Assembly: GCF_000715075.1 (NCBI RefSeq)
Contig: NC_134102.1
Span: forward strand, 95,001,766 to 95,065,765
Direction of reading: 5' to 3'
Length of the DNA stretch: 64,000 nt
DNA from: Nicotiana tabacum
Lineage: Eukaryota > Streptophyta > Magnoliopsida > Solanales > Solanaceae
Shown: positions 1 to 11,091 of the stretch, piece by piece
How positions within the stretch are numbered: position 1 is the first letter of the stretch
Layout: each line of letters opens with the position of its first letter
Notes under the pieces: model-generated
The model's database searches: none
Told to the model about the DNA's origin: nothing
What the model saw: the letters and a program-made list of their open reading frames with translations, nothing else
Program-made: the position numbers and the translations under genes

Positions 1-420
1 GTATTAGAGTCTATGTAGTTCGTAAGGGATTTCTATTTAGCGAAGGGTACATACTAGCAGCCAAGGCACTGGAAGAAGCGAGTTTAACTGTCACGAGGAT
101 GACATGCGCCAAATAAATAGCTTGAGGTGTCTTATGACCGGTGTCCTACGAGTGATGAAGCTTAGTATTGTGAATCATCGGAATGTGTCCAATGGATTCG
201 CGCCAAGTGAGGAGAGTCCCCTATCAATGATCAGATTGTGGGGTCATGTGTTATATCAATTTTGGCCTGAGATGTATTTATGTGGTATTGAAAGGTTCTC
301 CGAAACTTGTATATGATTAAGAGGTGAGATTTTTATGGGATGATACTGGAACTTGCGGTATTCCCGCGTCCTTAATAATTCTACATTTCAGTACCAGAGG
401 GGTCACAGAAACAATTTCAG
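1..420. other. Unassigned stretch at the left edge
   Basis: No confident coding similarity. It probably belongs to the internal region of element X, because gag-like sequence follows directly. A 70-codon open frame at 104-316 has no recognisable domain and I treat it as chance. Confidence 0.4.
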
Positions 421-1028
421 AATACTCGGGATGCTACAGTAAGTTCTTTTAATGCACCACCGGCACGGGGTTCCTATAATGGTTATTCCAGTTATCCGGC
501 ACTGACTCAGTATGAGCAGTCGAACCCGCAAAGGGGTTGTTATCAGTGTGATGATACTAGGCACATCATGAGAGATGGTCCCAGACTTGGGAGAGTCGGA
601 TTTCATCAGAATATTTAGGGTACAGGCTCTATTCCAGTTACTACCCTACATGCACAGTCAGATATGGGTGGAGGACAGATGGGTAGAGGGCGCCCTAAAG
701 GGAGAGGCCCAACCCGTTGATATAATTTCTATGACTTAGTTGAGGCCAATATACCAGATGGTGTCGTACATGCATGATTTAATTTATAATAAAAAGAGCA
801 CTATTCTTATTTTGATTCAATTTTGATTAGCGAGGTGAGACCTCCTACAGTGCTCCATATAGGGCGAGTCTGTGATTTGTACACCACTCACATGTTTATC
901 CCTGTTGGGAGATTTGATGGTGTTAGCCGATGTCTATCATATTGTTTTGCACACTATTGAGGGATATAAGTCTAAAAGTGACTTTCTGTTACTTACTACA
1001 ATGGGTTTTGATGTAATTTTGGGATAAT
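421..1028 (+). pseudogene. Degenerate gypsy gag (zinc knuckle) and protease remnant of X
   Basis: From 421 an open stretch of about 65 codons ends in a zinc-knuckle-like motif, CYQCDDTRHIMRDG at about 538-579. The CX2CX4HX4C pattern is kept except that the last Cys is Gly. An in-frame stop follows at about 616-618. From about 800 to 1028 fragments in shifting frames resemble the gypsy aspartic protease, including a STPVGD-like piece and a final GFDVILG just before a TAA. In the family these segments package RNA and mature the polyprotein. Here stops and frameshifts make the region non-functional. Confidence 0.7.
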
Positions 1029-1914
1029 TGATTACAATTTTATGAATTATATACCCTACCGGTATAGGAGTTCATTATGTGTTGTGAAAATTGTTTACGG
1101 AATTTATTAAAAAGAAGAAAGAAAGGGAAAGGAAAAATCTCAGTTGGCACAATGCGTAAAATACTTGCGATTCGGACTTGAGGACGAGATCCTCACATTT
1201 TTATATGATGTAAAATATTTAAACTGGGCTACAAGCTGCGGTGGAAGTTCTATAAGGACGAGGTCCTTGTGGTGAAAAGTTTATAAGTTTAAATTCTCCC
1301 TTTGTGTAATTAAATTTGTACTATAGTACTTATAGGGAGTCATGCTTGTTAGGCTTATTTGAACATTCTTGTATGAATTTCTCTATGCATAATTTGCCAA
1401 ATTCGTGTTGTAATTATTGAGTTTTAACCTACGTGGTAAGTGTTCAGGTGGCGTTAAATGTGACTCATTAACTCGGATAAATAATTATGAGGTCTTCATG
1501 CCCCGCGTCTCATTGTTAGTAGGGTGAAGGTTTGAAACGAGATTTTTTAAACATGAGGTTAATTGACAATGTTGTAATTGATTATGAACAACTATTAAGA
1601 CTAAAGATGTGGTTATGGGCATACGTATATGTGTGTGTAGGCACGAAATTGCTACAGTTTGCTACAGCCGGTTGAGACTAACACAATGTGTTAATATGAA
1701 AACCAAGCCTTTTTGAAATTTATTGGAGTGTAGGAAATTGGATTCAAAGTTTATAAATGAGGATAAAAGAAATAATCTCAACTGAGGTGGCATTGTCGGA
1801 TCCATGTTATATTTGCGGTGAAGTAGAATCACTCGCGGGTATGTGTGTAATAATACACTCAGTAATTTAATATCCTCAAAAAGATTCTTGGCACGTTCGA
1901 TGACGAACGTATGT
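1029..1914 (+). other. Non-coding internal region of X
   Basis: No RT, RNase H or integrase motif is visible in any frame. The stretch is AT-rich, with purine-rich patches near 1110-1140 and a short repeated motif like AGGACGAGNTCCT at about 1180 and 1258. The last bases before the polypurine tract resemble the pol 3' end of W (GACGAACG motif), so the pol body was probably lost by deletion. Confidence 0.5.
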
Positions 1915-1929
1915 TTAAGAGGGGGAGAA
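1911..1929 (+). promoter_or_regulatory. Polypurine tract of X
   Basis: The purine run AAGAGGGGGAGAA lies immediately upstream of the LTR start TGTAACG. In LTR elements this tract primes plus-strand DNA synthesis. The same arrangement occurs in W at 55409-55422. Confidence 0.85.
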
Positions 1930-3847
1930 TGTAACGACCCGACTTGTCGTTTTAAGGATTAGCGTCTAGTTCAACGACTTAAGGTCATGAGCAACTTTGT
2001 GATGTGTATTATGACTTGCGTGTGTGGTCGAGTTTGGTTTTCGGATGATTCGAGATTAAATTGAAAGAACAATTCTTATTTTTGAAGCTTAAATAAAAAG
2101 AGCTGACCAGAGTTGAACTTTTGAGTAAATGACCCCAAAACAGAGTTTTGATTATTCCAATAGCTTCGTATGGTGATTTTGGACTTAGGAGTGTATCCGA
2201 AAAATTATTTGGAAGCCCATAGTTAAATTAGGCTTGAAATGGCAAAAATAGGAAGTTTAAGTTGGAAGTTTGACCGGGGAGTTGACTTTCGATATCGGGG
2301 TCGGAATCCAGTTCTGAAAATTTTGTATAGGTCCATTATGTCATTTATGACTTGTGTGCAAAATTTGAGGTCAATCGGACTTGATTTGATAGGTTTCGGC
2401 GTCGAATGTAGAAGTTGAAATTGCTTAGTTTCATTAAGCTTGAATTGGGGTATGATTCGTGATTTTAGCATTGTTTGATGTGATTTGAGGTTTCGACTAA
2501 GTCCGTAATATGTTTTGAGATTTATTGATATGTTCAGACGGGGTCCCGAGTGGCTCGGGTGAGTTTCGGGGTGGTTTCGGACCATTTCTAGACCATTTTT
2601 AGTTTTTGGTTTTGGCCACAGAGGTATGCATCGTGATCGCGGACAAACGGTCGCGATCACGAAGAGCAATTTTGCTGTTTGGACACTGTGAATCACGATC
2701 GTGGAAGCCTTTTCGCGATCGTGTAGAGGAAATTCCTGCTACACTAACCCGGATTTGGAAGCTTATATCTCACAATCTATAAGGAATTTGGAGATGATCT
2801 AAAAATAAAAGTTGTAGCTCTTTGTGTCTAGTTTTCAGAAAAATCAAATTATTTAGATTTGGAGTTGTGTACAAAAAGTTATGGTTGATAAACTACAGGC
2901 TATCTGGGAAGAGTTTGAAAATCGCTAGGAAGAAATTTGTGTTGCACAAGGCTAATTTCGGAAGCTTATATTTCGCAATCTATAAGGAACTAGGAGATAC
3001 GCAAAACATGAAGGTTGTAGCCCTTGGTGTCTAGTTTTCAGAAAGTTAAACCATTTTCAATTTGGAGTTTTGTACAAAAAGTTATAACCATTATAATAGA
3101 GGCTATCTGGAAGAGCTGGGCAAGCATTTTCCGCGATCGCGAAGAGTAAAATACCTAGGCAGTAGCTATATTTTGAGGTTTCAGCCATTTTTAACATATT
3201 TGGAGCTATGAACCTTGGATTGAAGCGATTTTTGAGATAATTTTTACCATATGGATTGGGGTAAGTGTTCTATATCCTAAGGTGTTTATATTTTATGAAT
3301 CTATGATTATATTCATCGTTTAATTCGGATTTTAATGGAAGAAATCAAGATTTTGGCATAATCTTCCAAAAAAACAAAATGTAAGATTTGGAGGCCGAGT
3401 TGTTATCGGAATTTGATAAAATTGGTATGGTTGAACTCGTATTGGAATGAGTATTTGTATTTCATGAAAATTATGTAGGGTTTTGATGGGGGCCCCGCGT
3501 TGACTTTTATTGACTTTTTAAAATAAATTTTTAAGTCGGTGTATTATTATCCGGAATTATTTTTGATGAATTTTAATTAAGTTGTATAATTAATTTGGAT
3601 AGATTTGAGCTGTCCGGAGGTCAATTCAAGCAAGAAGGCGATTTCAGAATATCGGCATAACTTCAAAAAGGGCTATTTGTTGAGAAATTTATTGATTCTG
3701 GAACATATTTGGAATTTGGTTGTGGTCAGTAGCAAATTGTGATATGAATTGTTGTATTGTATTGTGATTTAAACACTCTCCTTTATGTTATTTATGCTTC
3801 CTACCTTGCTTGTTAATGATATACATGTGCTTGGTAAGGAAGAGTGT

Positions 3848-4365
3848 AAAGCACGAAGGGTGATGCCGTGTCATTTGAGTGTTTAAAGCAGGAAGGGTGA
3901 TGCCGTGCCATTGAGAGTGTAAAAGCACGAAGGATGATGACGTGCCATTTCATTTATATTATCAGGTGAGGATGAGAGTAAAAGCACGAAGGGTGATGTC
4001 GTGCCATTATTTTTATATTATCATATATTCATGGCACAAAGGGTGTGTCCGTGCAGGCGAGGACGAGAGACATACATTATATTGTGATATCGTTTTGTTT
4101 TGTATACATTCATGCCTTTATCTTGAGATGTTATTGTGCACCTAGGTTTTTTATGTGACTTGTAGTCGTGGTTGCTTCCTGTGTGCCTACCCCATTATTT
4201 CTTTTATAGTTATTGGCATTTCCCCCACCTAGTTGATACTCTTATATGTAAGCACAGTGAGAAAGATATAAATGCACGAAAGATATTGCCGTGCCAATTG
4301 ATTTGATCTACATATATACATTGGGTGAGAATGAGACAAGTGCACGAAGGTATTGCCGTGCCATT
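3848..4365 (+). repeat. Hairpin minisatellite in X LTR
   Basis: About seven degenerate copies of a unit GCACG...CGTGCCAT, with a variable centre such as AAGGGTGATGC, start near 3850, 3889, 3925, 3986, 4032, 4274 and 4341. Each unit can fold because GCACG pairs with CGTGC. The inverted X LTR has the same units near 38780-38940. Confidence 0.8.
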
Positions 4366-4426
4366 TGATGTGATATATTGAATATATTTCTCACACCAGG
4401 AAAGTTAAATGAGGTGTCACATGGTG

Positions 4427-4770
4427 ATTTTTACTTGAAAGAATTATATTCGAAAGATAGTTATTTGAAAGAGATTTACTTGAAAGAATTATATTCGAAA
4501 GAAATTTATTTGAAAGAATTGTATTTGAAAGAGATTTATTTGAAAGAATTATATTTTAAATATATTTATTTGAAGGAATTATATTTGAAAGAGATTTATT
4601 TGAAAGAATTATATTTGAAGATATTTATTTGAATGAATTATATTTGAAAGAGATTTATTTAAAAGAATTATATTTGAAAGATATTTATTTGAAGGGAGTA
4701 TATTCAAAATATATTTATTGGAAAGTATTATATCATGAAGATTATTATTTGAAAAGCATATAGGCGAAAG
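4427..4770 (+). repeat. 15-bp tandem repeat in X LTR
   Basis: About twenty degenerate copies of a 15-bp AT-rich unit, alternating ATTTATTTGAAAGAA and TTATATTTGAAAGAG forms. The period is divisible by three, so a repetitive open frame (YLKEI/YLKEL) appears at 4378-4632. I do not regard that frame as a gene. Confidence 0.88.
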
Positions 4771-4962
4771 ATTTATATTTGAAGGACTTGATTAATTGGT
4801 TGTACTTGTACTCATTATTTGTTGAACAATATTAATGGTGTTCTTGTTGCCCTGATGTGTATATCACTGGTTGATTAGTGTTGCCATCATTGTTATTTAT
4901 TTTTTATTATTTTTGTATACTATATTGCACAGGTTATTAGACTAGTGAGTGTCTTGACTGTA

Positions 4963-5053
4963 CCTCGTCACTACTCTACTGAGGTTAGTCTTGATACTTA
5001 CTGGGTACCGACTATGGTGTACTCATACTACATTTCTGCATATTTTTGTGCAG
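4963..5053 (+). promoter_or_regulatory. Conserved chromovirus LTR block ending in a 3' splice-site-like sequence
   Basis: The block starts CCTCGTCACTACT, continues with GAGGTTAG, TACTTACTGGGTACC and TGTACTCAT, and ends TTTTTGTGCAG. It recurs in Y (38096-38188) and both W LTRs (49653-49744, 57559-57651). The first part can form a hairpin (CCTCG with CGAGG in the other copies). Function is unknown. The ending resembles a plant 3' splice site. Confidence 0.6.
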
Positions 5054-5389
5054 AGCTGGGTATTGGAGATATCAGACTCGGACAAAGTTAGAGTGTGATC
5101 GCAAGGATTCAAGGTAGAGTATCTTGGTCGTCACAGTCCCTTGGAGTCTTTTCATTTTATGGTACTGTTAATTATTAATCAAACAGTATTGAGTATTCGA
5201 TCCTTGAGATCATTTCATGTATTCAGTTAGAGTTCATGACTCAGTATTACCAGTCTTGGGAGGTTGTATTAAATTATATGTTTTACAAAAAAAAATTGGC
5301 TTGAATTGTAATTATAATCGGCTTACTTAGTCTTAGACACTAAGTGCCATCACGACGCCTGTGGTGGAATTTTGGATTGTGACAAACCG

Positions 5390-5833
5390 GTCCTCCCATA
5401 TCTCTTTCTTCTTTGACCTTTCAAGGCCGGCAACTGCAGCATCTCTCCCTCTACCATCATCTGGGATGTCCTGAACTGATGTCTCTGTTGCCTCAGGGAC
5501 AGGCCTAGTGGAAGGCTCAGAAGCCTGACTAGCACTTTCCGAACCCTCGAAAGTGCTGTGTGATGATGATGACTCGTCCCTCAGTTGAAACCACCCTGAT
5601 GGCCTGGACTGTACTGCCGGTTGTTCCTGAACAGAGGCTGATTTGCCCTCTGATACGTCCCTATATGGTACATAAGAACTGATCTCGAAAAGGTCTGTAC
5701 CTCTCCCTCTCTCGGCTGCTGTTTTCTTTCTGATTTCATGTTGTTGGGCACTAGGCAAGGGTCTCTTCCCTCGTCCCCGAGAAGGGTCACCCCGTCCTTT
5801 CGCAGTGTCCCCTCTGCCTTTAGATCAAACCAT
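5390..5833 (-). pseudogene. Env-like/extra ORF of A, N-terminal part, interrupted by X
   Basis: The likely native start is ATG at 5833-5831 (minus strand). The third codon is TGA (5827-5825), where a basic residue encoded by CGA would fit the lysine/arginine/glycine-rich start, so a C-to-T change is likely. An open frame continues from 5824 to 5390 and encodes a low-complexity Ser/Glu/Pro-rich segment ending in a WEDRF motif exactly at the X insertion. Continuation is at 41433 on the plus strand. This third ORF of Athila-type elements has no proven function. The product is truncated and cannot be made from this locus. Confidence 0.75.
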
Positions 5834-7276
5834 TTTCTTTATCAAGCAAAGGCAATTGTTAGTTGCAATTCAAGTTCAGACATACAATGAATGTAAGGAC
5901 ACATCAGAAGACACAGTGAAGGACACAATTGAAACATGCTTGCAGGTAGGGATCTGCGGTCCGCACATTTATCATTGCAGCTGCAGATGTGAATTTCGGT
6001 CCGCACACTTTTCATTGCGGCCGCAACTCATAGACCACAAATATGCCAACTCTCTGATGATAGAGAATTGGCTGATGTGCGGCCACAACATATTTTCTGC
6101 AGACTGCATATTTTGTCTTGCAGCTGCACATTGAATCACAAATGTTACACTTCTCTGAAGACAGTAAAAGAGCTCTTTTGCGGCCTCAATGGAAATTCTA
6201 TGATCCGCACAATTTTTCTTGCGGCCACAGACTCATGCTTAATTAAAGTTGCCCTACACTCACTTCTGCGGACCGCACAAATTTCTTGCGGCCGCAAGAT
6301 TCAAACAATTACGGACATTTAGTATTTTTATCTAGGGATTGCAATCTTTTTGCACAAATTTTGATATGGTAACAGCATCAAAGTATGAAAATACAATTAC
6401 CCATTCCCCCTAGAGCATGTACCAGTTTACCCAGTACAAATTTGCCCCCACAAGGTTGTACAGTAAAATTCTATAGAGAAATGGCCTAATATTTGACTAA
6501 AAATCTAAAAATTAAAAGAAAAAGATTAACATGATTATGAAGCATACCTAGTGAGTGATTGTAATGAGTGATTGGTCAAAGGTGTTAAAAGAATGCACAG
6601 GTAGACTCAGCAAGAAACTTCTAAGAGATTATGTGATTTTTTTGCTCAGAGAGGGAAAAGGGTAACAGTGACCCTAGCCCTCTATTTATACTTGTCTATT
6701 TTCTAAGGGAAATAAGAGTGAGTGCGGCCGCAGAATTTCAACTGCGGACCGAACTCTGTTACCTGGTATGCTTAAACATCATTTTGTCTGCGGTCCGTAG
6801 ATTTTTGTGTGTAACCGCAGATCCTTGTTGCGGACTACAGATTTTGTGTTGCGGCCGCAGATTGGCCATTTTTCTGACGGACCAACTTCAGAGAGTTGTT
6901 ATTTTCCATCTTTCAGTTGTGCAGTCCGCAAGTTAATTGTGCGGCTGTAAAGCACTTTTGTTGCAGTAACCATAATTGTACGGTCCGCATAATGCTTCTG
7001 CGGTCTACAATTCTTTCAACACTTAACCAGATTTCAGTCCACAATTCATATCAAGCACACTCATCCCTGCAGCACACTTCAAATCAAGTTAGCACAAAAA
7101 TAACACCTAACTACAAAAGAAACAAAGAAAAGAAAAGAAACATGGGTTGCCTCCAAAGAAGCGCCTGATTTAACATCGCAGCACGATGCAGAATACCATT
7201 AGTTGAAATGAATCACCGCCACGACGTGGCCATCACCAAATTTTCCAAAATAGTGCTTCACCCGGTGACCATTGAC
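5834..7276 (-). other. Spacer between integrase and env-like ORF of A, with CpG-rich dyads
   Basis: No coding similarity. From 5950 to 7020 it holds many short CpG-rich near-palindromes such as GCGGCCGCA, GCGGACCGC and GCGGTCCGC, spaced by 15-60 bases. The same motifs fill the LTRs of A (13796-14360 and 44965-45375). Short open frames here are chance. Confidence 0.65.
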
Positions 7277-8772
7277 TCAGAACACCTCATCATTTTTGTT
7301 CTTCAAGTCCAATGCACCAAAGAGCGTCACACCCAAAATTTCAAAGGGACCACTCCATTTAGACTTTAGCTTTCCGGGGAACATCCTCAACCGTGAGTTG
7401 AACAACAATACAAGATCGCCTACCTTGAACTCTTTGTTCCAAATGTATTTGTCATGAAAATATTTCATCTTTTCTTTGTACAAGGATGAACTTGCATAAG
7501 CATGGTACCGGAACTCATCCAATTCATTCAAATGTGCAACCCTCAAGTTAATGGCTATATCCCAATCAAGATTCAACTTCTTTAGAGCCCACATGGCTTT
7601 GTGCTCAAGTTCGACGGGAAGATGACAAGCTTTTTCGAACACCAACCAGTATGGCGACATTCCGGTAGGTGTTTTATAAGCCATCCGCTAAGCCCATAAT
7701 ACATCATCAAACTTCTTAGACCAATCCGTCCGGTTAGCATTCACTGTTTTGGAAAAATTCTCTTTATCTCCTGGTTGGAGACTTCCACTTGACCACTTGC
7801 TTGTGGATGATAAGGAGTCGTGACTTTATGAGTAACACCATACTTGCTAAGTAAAGTGTTAAAAGCCTTGTGGTACAAATGCGACCCCGCATTGCTTATG
7901 ATAGTCCGCGGAGTACTAAACCTTGTGAAAATATTCTTCTTCAAGAATGCAACCACACTTCTCGCCTCATTGTTGGGTAGAGCAATGGCTTCAATCCATT
8001 TAGACACATAATAAACCGCGACTAAGATGTAGGTGTTTCCACAAGAACTTACAAAAGGACCCATGAAGTCAATACCCCACACATCAAAGATATCAATCTC
8101 CAAAATGGTGATGAGGGGCATTTCATTTTTCTTTGAGATTCCACCGGCCCTTTGACATTCATCACATCTTTTCACTAAATCACTTGCATCTTTGTAAAGA
8201 GTGGGCCAATAGAAATCGCAACTTAGCACTTTGGCGGTCGTTCGTGCTCCACCATGGTGACCACCATATGGAGAATAATGACAAGCCCCAATATTTTCAC
8301 CTTTCTCTTCTTCCGGTACACACCTTCTAATCACCCCATCCATGCAAATTCGGAAAAGGTACATTTCATCACAATAATAATCTTGACAATCCCGTTTGAG
8401 CTTCTTCCTTTGGTTTGAAGAAAATTCATTCGGTATGATTCCACACACAAGGGAATTTGCTAGATCCGCGAACCATTGCACCTCCTTCATTGAAATAGCC
8501 AAGAGTTGTTCATCGGGGAAGAAGTCATTGATTTCAAGGCCATCATGCGGCCTCCCCTCCTCCTCCAAACGAGACAAGTGGTTTGCCACTTGATTTTCAC
8601 TCACTTTTCTATCTTGGATGTCAATATCAAACTCTTGAAACAAAAGCACCCATCTCATAAACCGAGCTTTGGAATCTTTTTTGCTCATAAGATAACACAG
8701 TGCCGCATGATCCGTGTGGACAATAACCTTTGCACCCATCAAGTACGGGCGAAACTTCTCAATTGCAAACAC
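7277..8772 (-). pseudogene. RNase H and integrase of element A
   Basis: Minus-strand frames 8772-7741 and 7684-7277 encode, in order, RNase H ([10 protein letters not shown]), the integrase HHCC zinc finger (H-H then CDECQ) and the catalytic core. The first Asp is present in WGIDFMGPF. The usual second Asp is replaced in SNAGSHLYH (Asn instead of Asp). Glu is present in [11 protein letters not shown] stop and frame break near 7740-7685 separate the C-terminal part. In the family this enzyme inserts the cDNA into host DNA; the Asp-to-Asn change and frame break argue against activity. It follows RT directly, as usual in Ty3 elements. Confidence 0.88.
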
Positions 8773-8871
8773 AATGTCAAGGAGCTCTTTCTCAGTAACG
8801 GTGTAGTTGGCTTGGGCACTATTCTTGGTCTTACTAGCATAGTAGATCGGGTGAAAAATCTTGTTGATGTG

Positions 8872-9939
8872 TTACCCCAAAACAGCCCCAACCGCTACGT
8901 CACTAGCATCACACATGAGTTCAAAAGGGACACTCCAATTAGGAGCGGTGATAATGGGAGTGGTTGTCAACTTGAACTTTAATAATTCAAAGGCTCTCAT
9001 GCAATCATCATTGAAGTACAACTTAGCATCTTTCTCTAGAAGCTTGCACAACGGGTTCACCACCTTAGAGAAATCTTTGATGAAATGCCAGTATAACCCC
9101 GTGTGGCCTAATAAACTTCGCACGCCTTTCACCGAAGTTGGAGGTGGAAGTTTAGAAATCACATCAATCTTTGCCTTGTCAACTTCAATTCCATTCTTTG
9201 AGATCTTGTGGCCAAGTACAATGCCTTCCTCGGCCATGAAATGACACTTCTCCCAATTTATCACCAAATTCATTTCTTCACGCCTTGCCAACACTTTATC
9301 CAAATTTGCAGGACAGTCATCAAAAGAATCCCCAACCATCGAGAAGTCATCCATGAAAACTTCAAGGTAGTCCTTCACCATGTCCATGAAGATAGACATC
9401 ATACACCTTTGAAAAGTCGTCGGTGTAGTAAACAAACCAAATGGCATCCGCTTGAAGGCAAAAGTATTATAGGGACATATAAAGGTTGTTTTCTCTTGAT
9501 CCTCTGGAGCAATAAGGATTTGGTTGTAGCCCGAATAACCATCAAGAAAGAAATAGAAAGCACGGCCGGCCAACCTATCAAGCATTTGGTCAAGGAAGGG
9601 GAGTGGGAAATGATCCTTCCTTGTGACTTTGTTGAGCTTGCGATAGTCCATACACATTCTCCAATCGGTCACCGTTCTTGTAGGAATCAACTTATTCTTT
9701 TCATTGGTGACCACCGTCATGCCGCCCTTCTTTGGGACATATTGAACCGGAGAAGTCCATGAACTATCGAAAATGGGGTAGACAATCCTGGCATCCAACC
9801 ACTTGATAATCTCCTTTTTAACAACTTCTTGCATAGCATCATTTAGTCTTCTTTGATGTTCAACAGATGATTTTTCACCTTCCTCCAGGTTGATCTTATC
9901 CATGCAAAATGCGGGGCTTATTCCCTGAATATCCGCCAA
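8872..9939 (-). pseudogene. Reverse transcriptase of element A
   Basis: A continuous 355-codon frame contains the RT domain: YVPKKGGMTVV near the start, WRMCMDYRKLNKVT, FFLDGYSGYNQI with the first catalytic Asp, the FMDDFSMVGD box with the two core Asp residues, and a thumb/connection region ending in the start of RNase H (CDASDVAVGAVLG). A TAA follows where RNase H should continue. FMDD instead of FIDD is typical of the Athila branch. The catalytic core looks intact although the polyprotein is broken on both sides. Confidence 0.88.
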
Positions 9940-10038
9940 TGTTCACCCAATAGCCTTATTCCTCTTATGTAGCACCGCCAATGTAGAATTTAGCTGAACG
10001 TTAGTCAAACAAGAGGAAAGAATAACCGGTAAAGTAGA

Positions 10039-11091
10039 CTAAGAGCTGAGAAATTCATACCAAAGGTGTGGAGGCAATGGTTTCAACTCCAAGGTAGGAG
10101 GCTCTTCAATGGAAGGTTGTGTAGAAGGAGTTTTCCTATTTTCAAGATCCAAGGATAATTTCCGGGGTGCATATTTGTACGACCCCTTTCTTTGCAAAGA
10201 GTTCACACATTCCATGAAGCCATCCATCTCGCCATCATCACAGTTAAGCAAGACAGCCTCCAACATATCACCAACATTGATTGTGGCACTTGTATCATCA
10301 ACAATAACATCGGTCACCAAGTCCACAAAAGAACACACCCCGTTGCTATTTGTTTGCCGCATGGACTTGCACATATGGAACACCACTTTTTCATCACCCA
10401 CTCGGAAAGTAAGTTCTCCGACTTTCACATCACAAAGAGCCTTCCCCGTAGCAAGGAAAGGTCTTCCAAGAATAATTGGCACCTCATAATCCACTTCACA
10501 ATCAAGAATGACAAAATCCGTCGGAAGAATGAATTTATCAACATAAACCAATACATCTTCAATCACTCTCAAAGGTCTCTTCATTGTATGATCGGCCATT
10601 TGTAATCTCATAGATATGGGTCTTGGTTGCCCAATTCCCAAGGTCTTGAAAATCGAATAGGGAATCAAGTTAATACTTGCCCCAAGATCACAAAGAGCTT
10701 TAGCAAACTCCGCACTTCCAATTGTACAAGGAATTGTGAAAGCACCAGGATCTTCCAATTTAGGAGCCATTGAATGCACAATTGCACTCACTTGATGAGT
10801 GACCTTGATAGTTTCAAAATTCATTAAATACTTCTTTGTCACAAGATCCTTCATAAACTTTGTATAACCGGGCATTTCTTCCAAAGATTCAACTAATGGC
10901 ACATTGATTGAGAGATTCTTTATCATTTGAATGAACTTTTTGAATTGATTCTCACCATTTTGTTTGGCATGTCCTTGAGGATATGGAGGTGGAGGCTTAG
11001 GCAATGATGCCTTAGCCTTTTGCACTACCGGCTCCGGTATGTCAATAATGTGATCCCTAGATGGGTTCACCTCCTCTTGAGTCTCTTCCAC
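10039..11091 (-). pseudogene. Aspartic protease and gag-pro linker of element A
   Basis: A 350-codon open frame on the minus strand. The first part is Pro/Lys-rich linker (PKPPPPYPQG). The middle carries the retropepsin-like core CDLGASINLIP, whose Asp is the catalytic residue, and VPIILGRPFLA, the conserved C-terminal protease motif. In Athila-type elements this domain processes the polyprotein. The frame closes before RT, with about 100 bases and a frame change between them. Confidence 0.85.

Larger units (their letters stand above)
1..5384 (+). mobile_element. Element X: 3' part of a decayed Ty3/gypsy chromovirus
   Basis: This is the right-hand part of an LTR retrotransposon that enters the window from the left. 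Visible parts in order are a gag zinc-knuckle remnant, a protease remnant, about 0.9 kb without recognisable coding, a polypurine tract and a long LTR starting TGTAACGACCC and ending GTGACA. No RT, RNase H or integrase lies between protease and LTR, so this copy has an internal deletion. Lineage (Tekay/Del chromovirus) is inferred from LTR similarity to element W, which has a chromodomain. The LTR abuts the env-like ORF of element A at 5385-5389 with a 5-bp target duplication. The matching inverted LTR lies at 38559-41427. Confidence 0.8.
1930..5384 (+). repeat. 3' LTR of element X (3.45 kb)
   Basis: It begins TGTAACGACCC and ends GTGACA, and a polypurine tract precedes it. It is followed by AACCG (5385-5389), which on the minus strand reads CGGTT and matches CAGTT beside the other X LTR at 41428-41432 in four of five bases. 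Inside are CGCGATCGCG-type dyads (2630-2730, 3130-3150), a hairpin minisatellite (3848-4365), a 15-bp tandem repeat (4427-4770) and a conserved block (4963-5053). Compared with the inverted copy at 38559-41427 it lacks about 485 bp between 3670 and 3671. Short open frames inside (2822-3034, 3942-4145) recur in the other copy simply because the LTR is repeated. Confidence 0.88.

Noticed and set aside
3942..4145. 67-codon frame nearly identical to one at 38679-38882
   Set aside because: The two lie in the two copies of the same LTR. Similarity reflects the repeat, not protein conservation; the frame spans the hairpin minisatellite.
3848..4365. Regularly spaced hairpin repeats resembling a CRISPR-like array
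   Set aside because: Units are degenerate, spacers are not of uniform length, and the context is a plant LTR. A minisatellite explains it.
4378..4632. Open frame of 84 codons with YLKE repeats
   Set aside because: It is the translation of a 15-bp tandem repeat within an LTR; no conserved start or domain, and the array continues beyond the frame.
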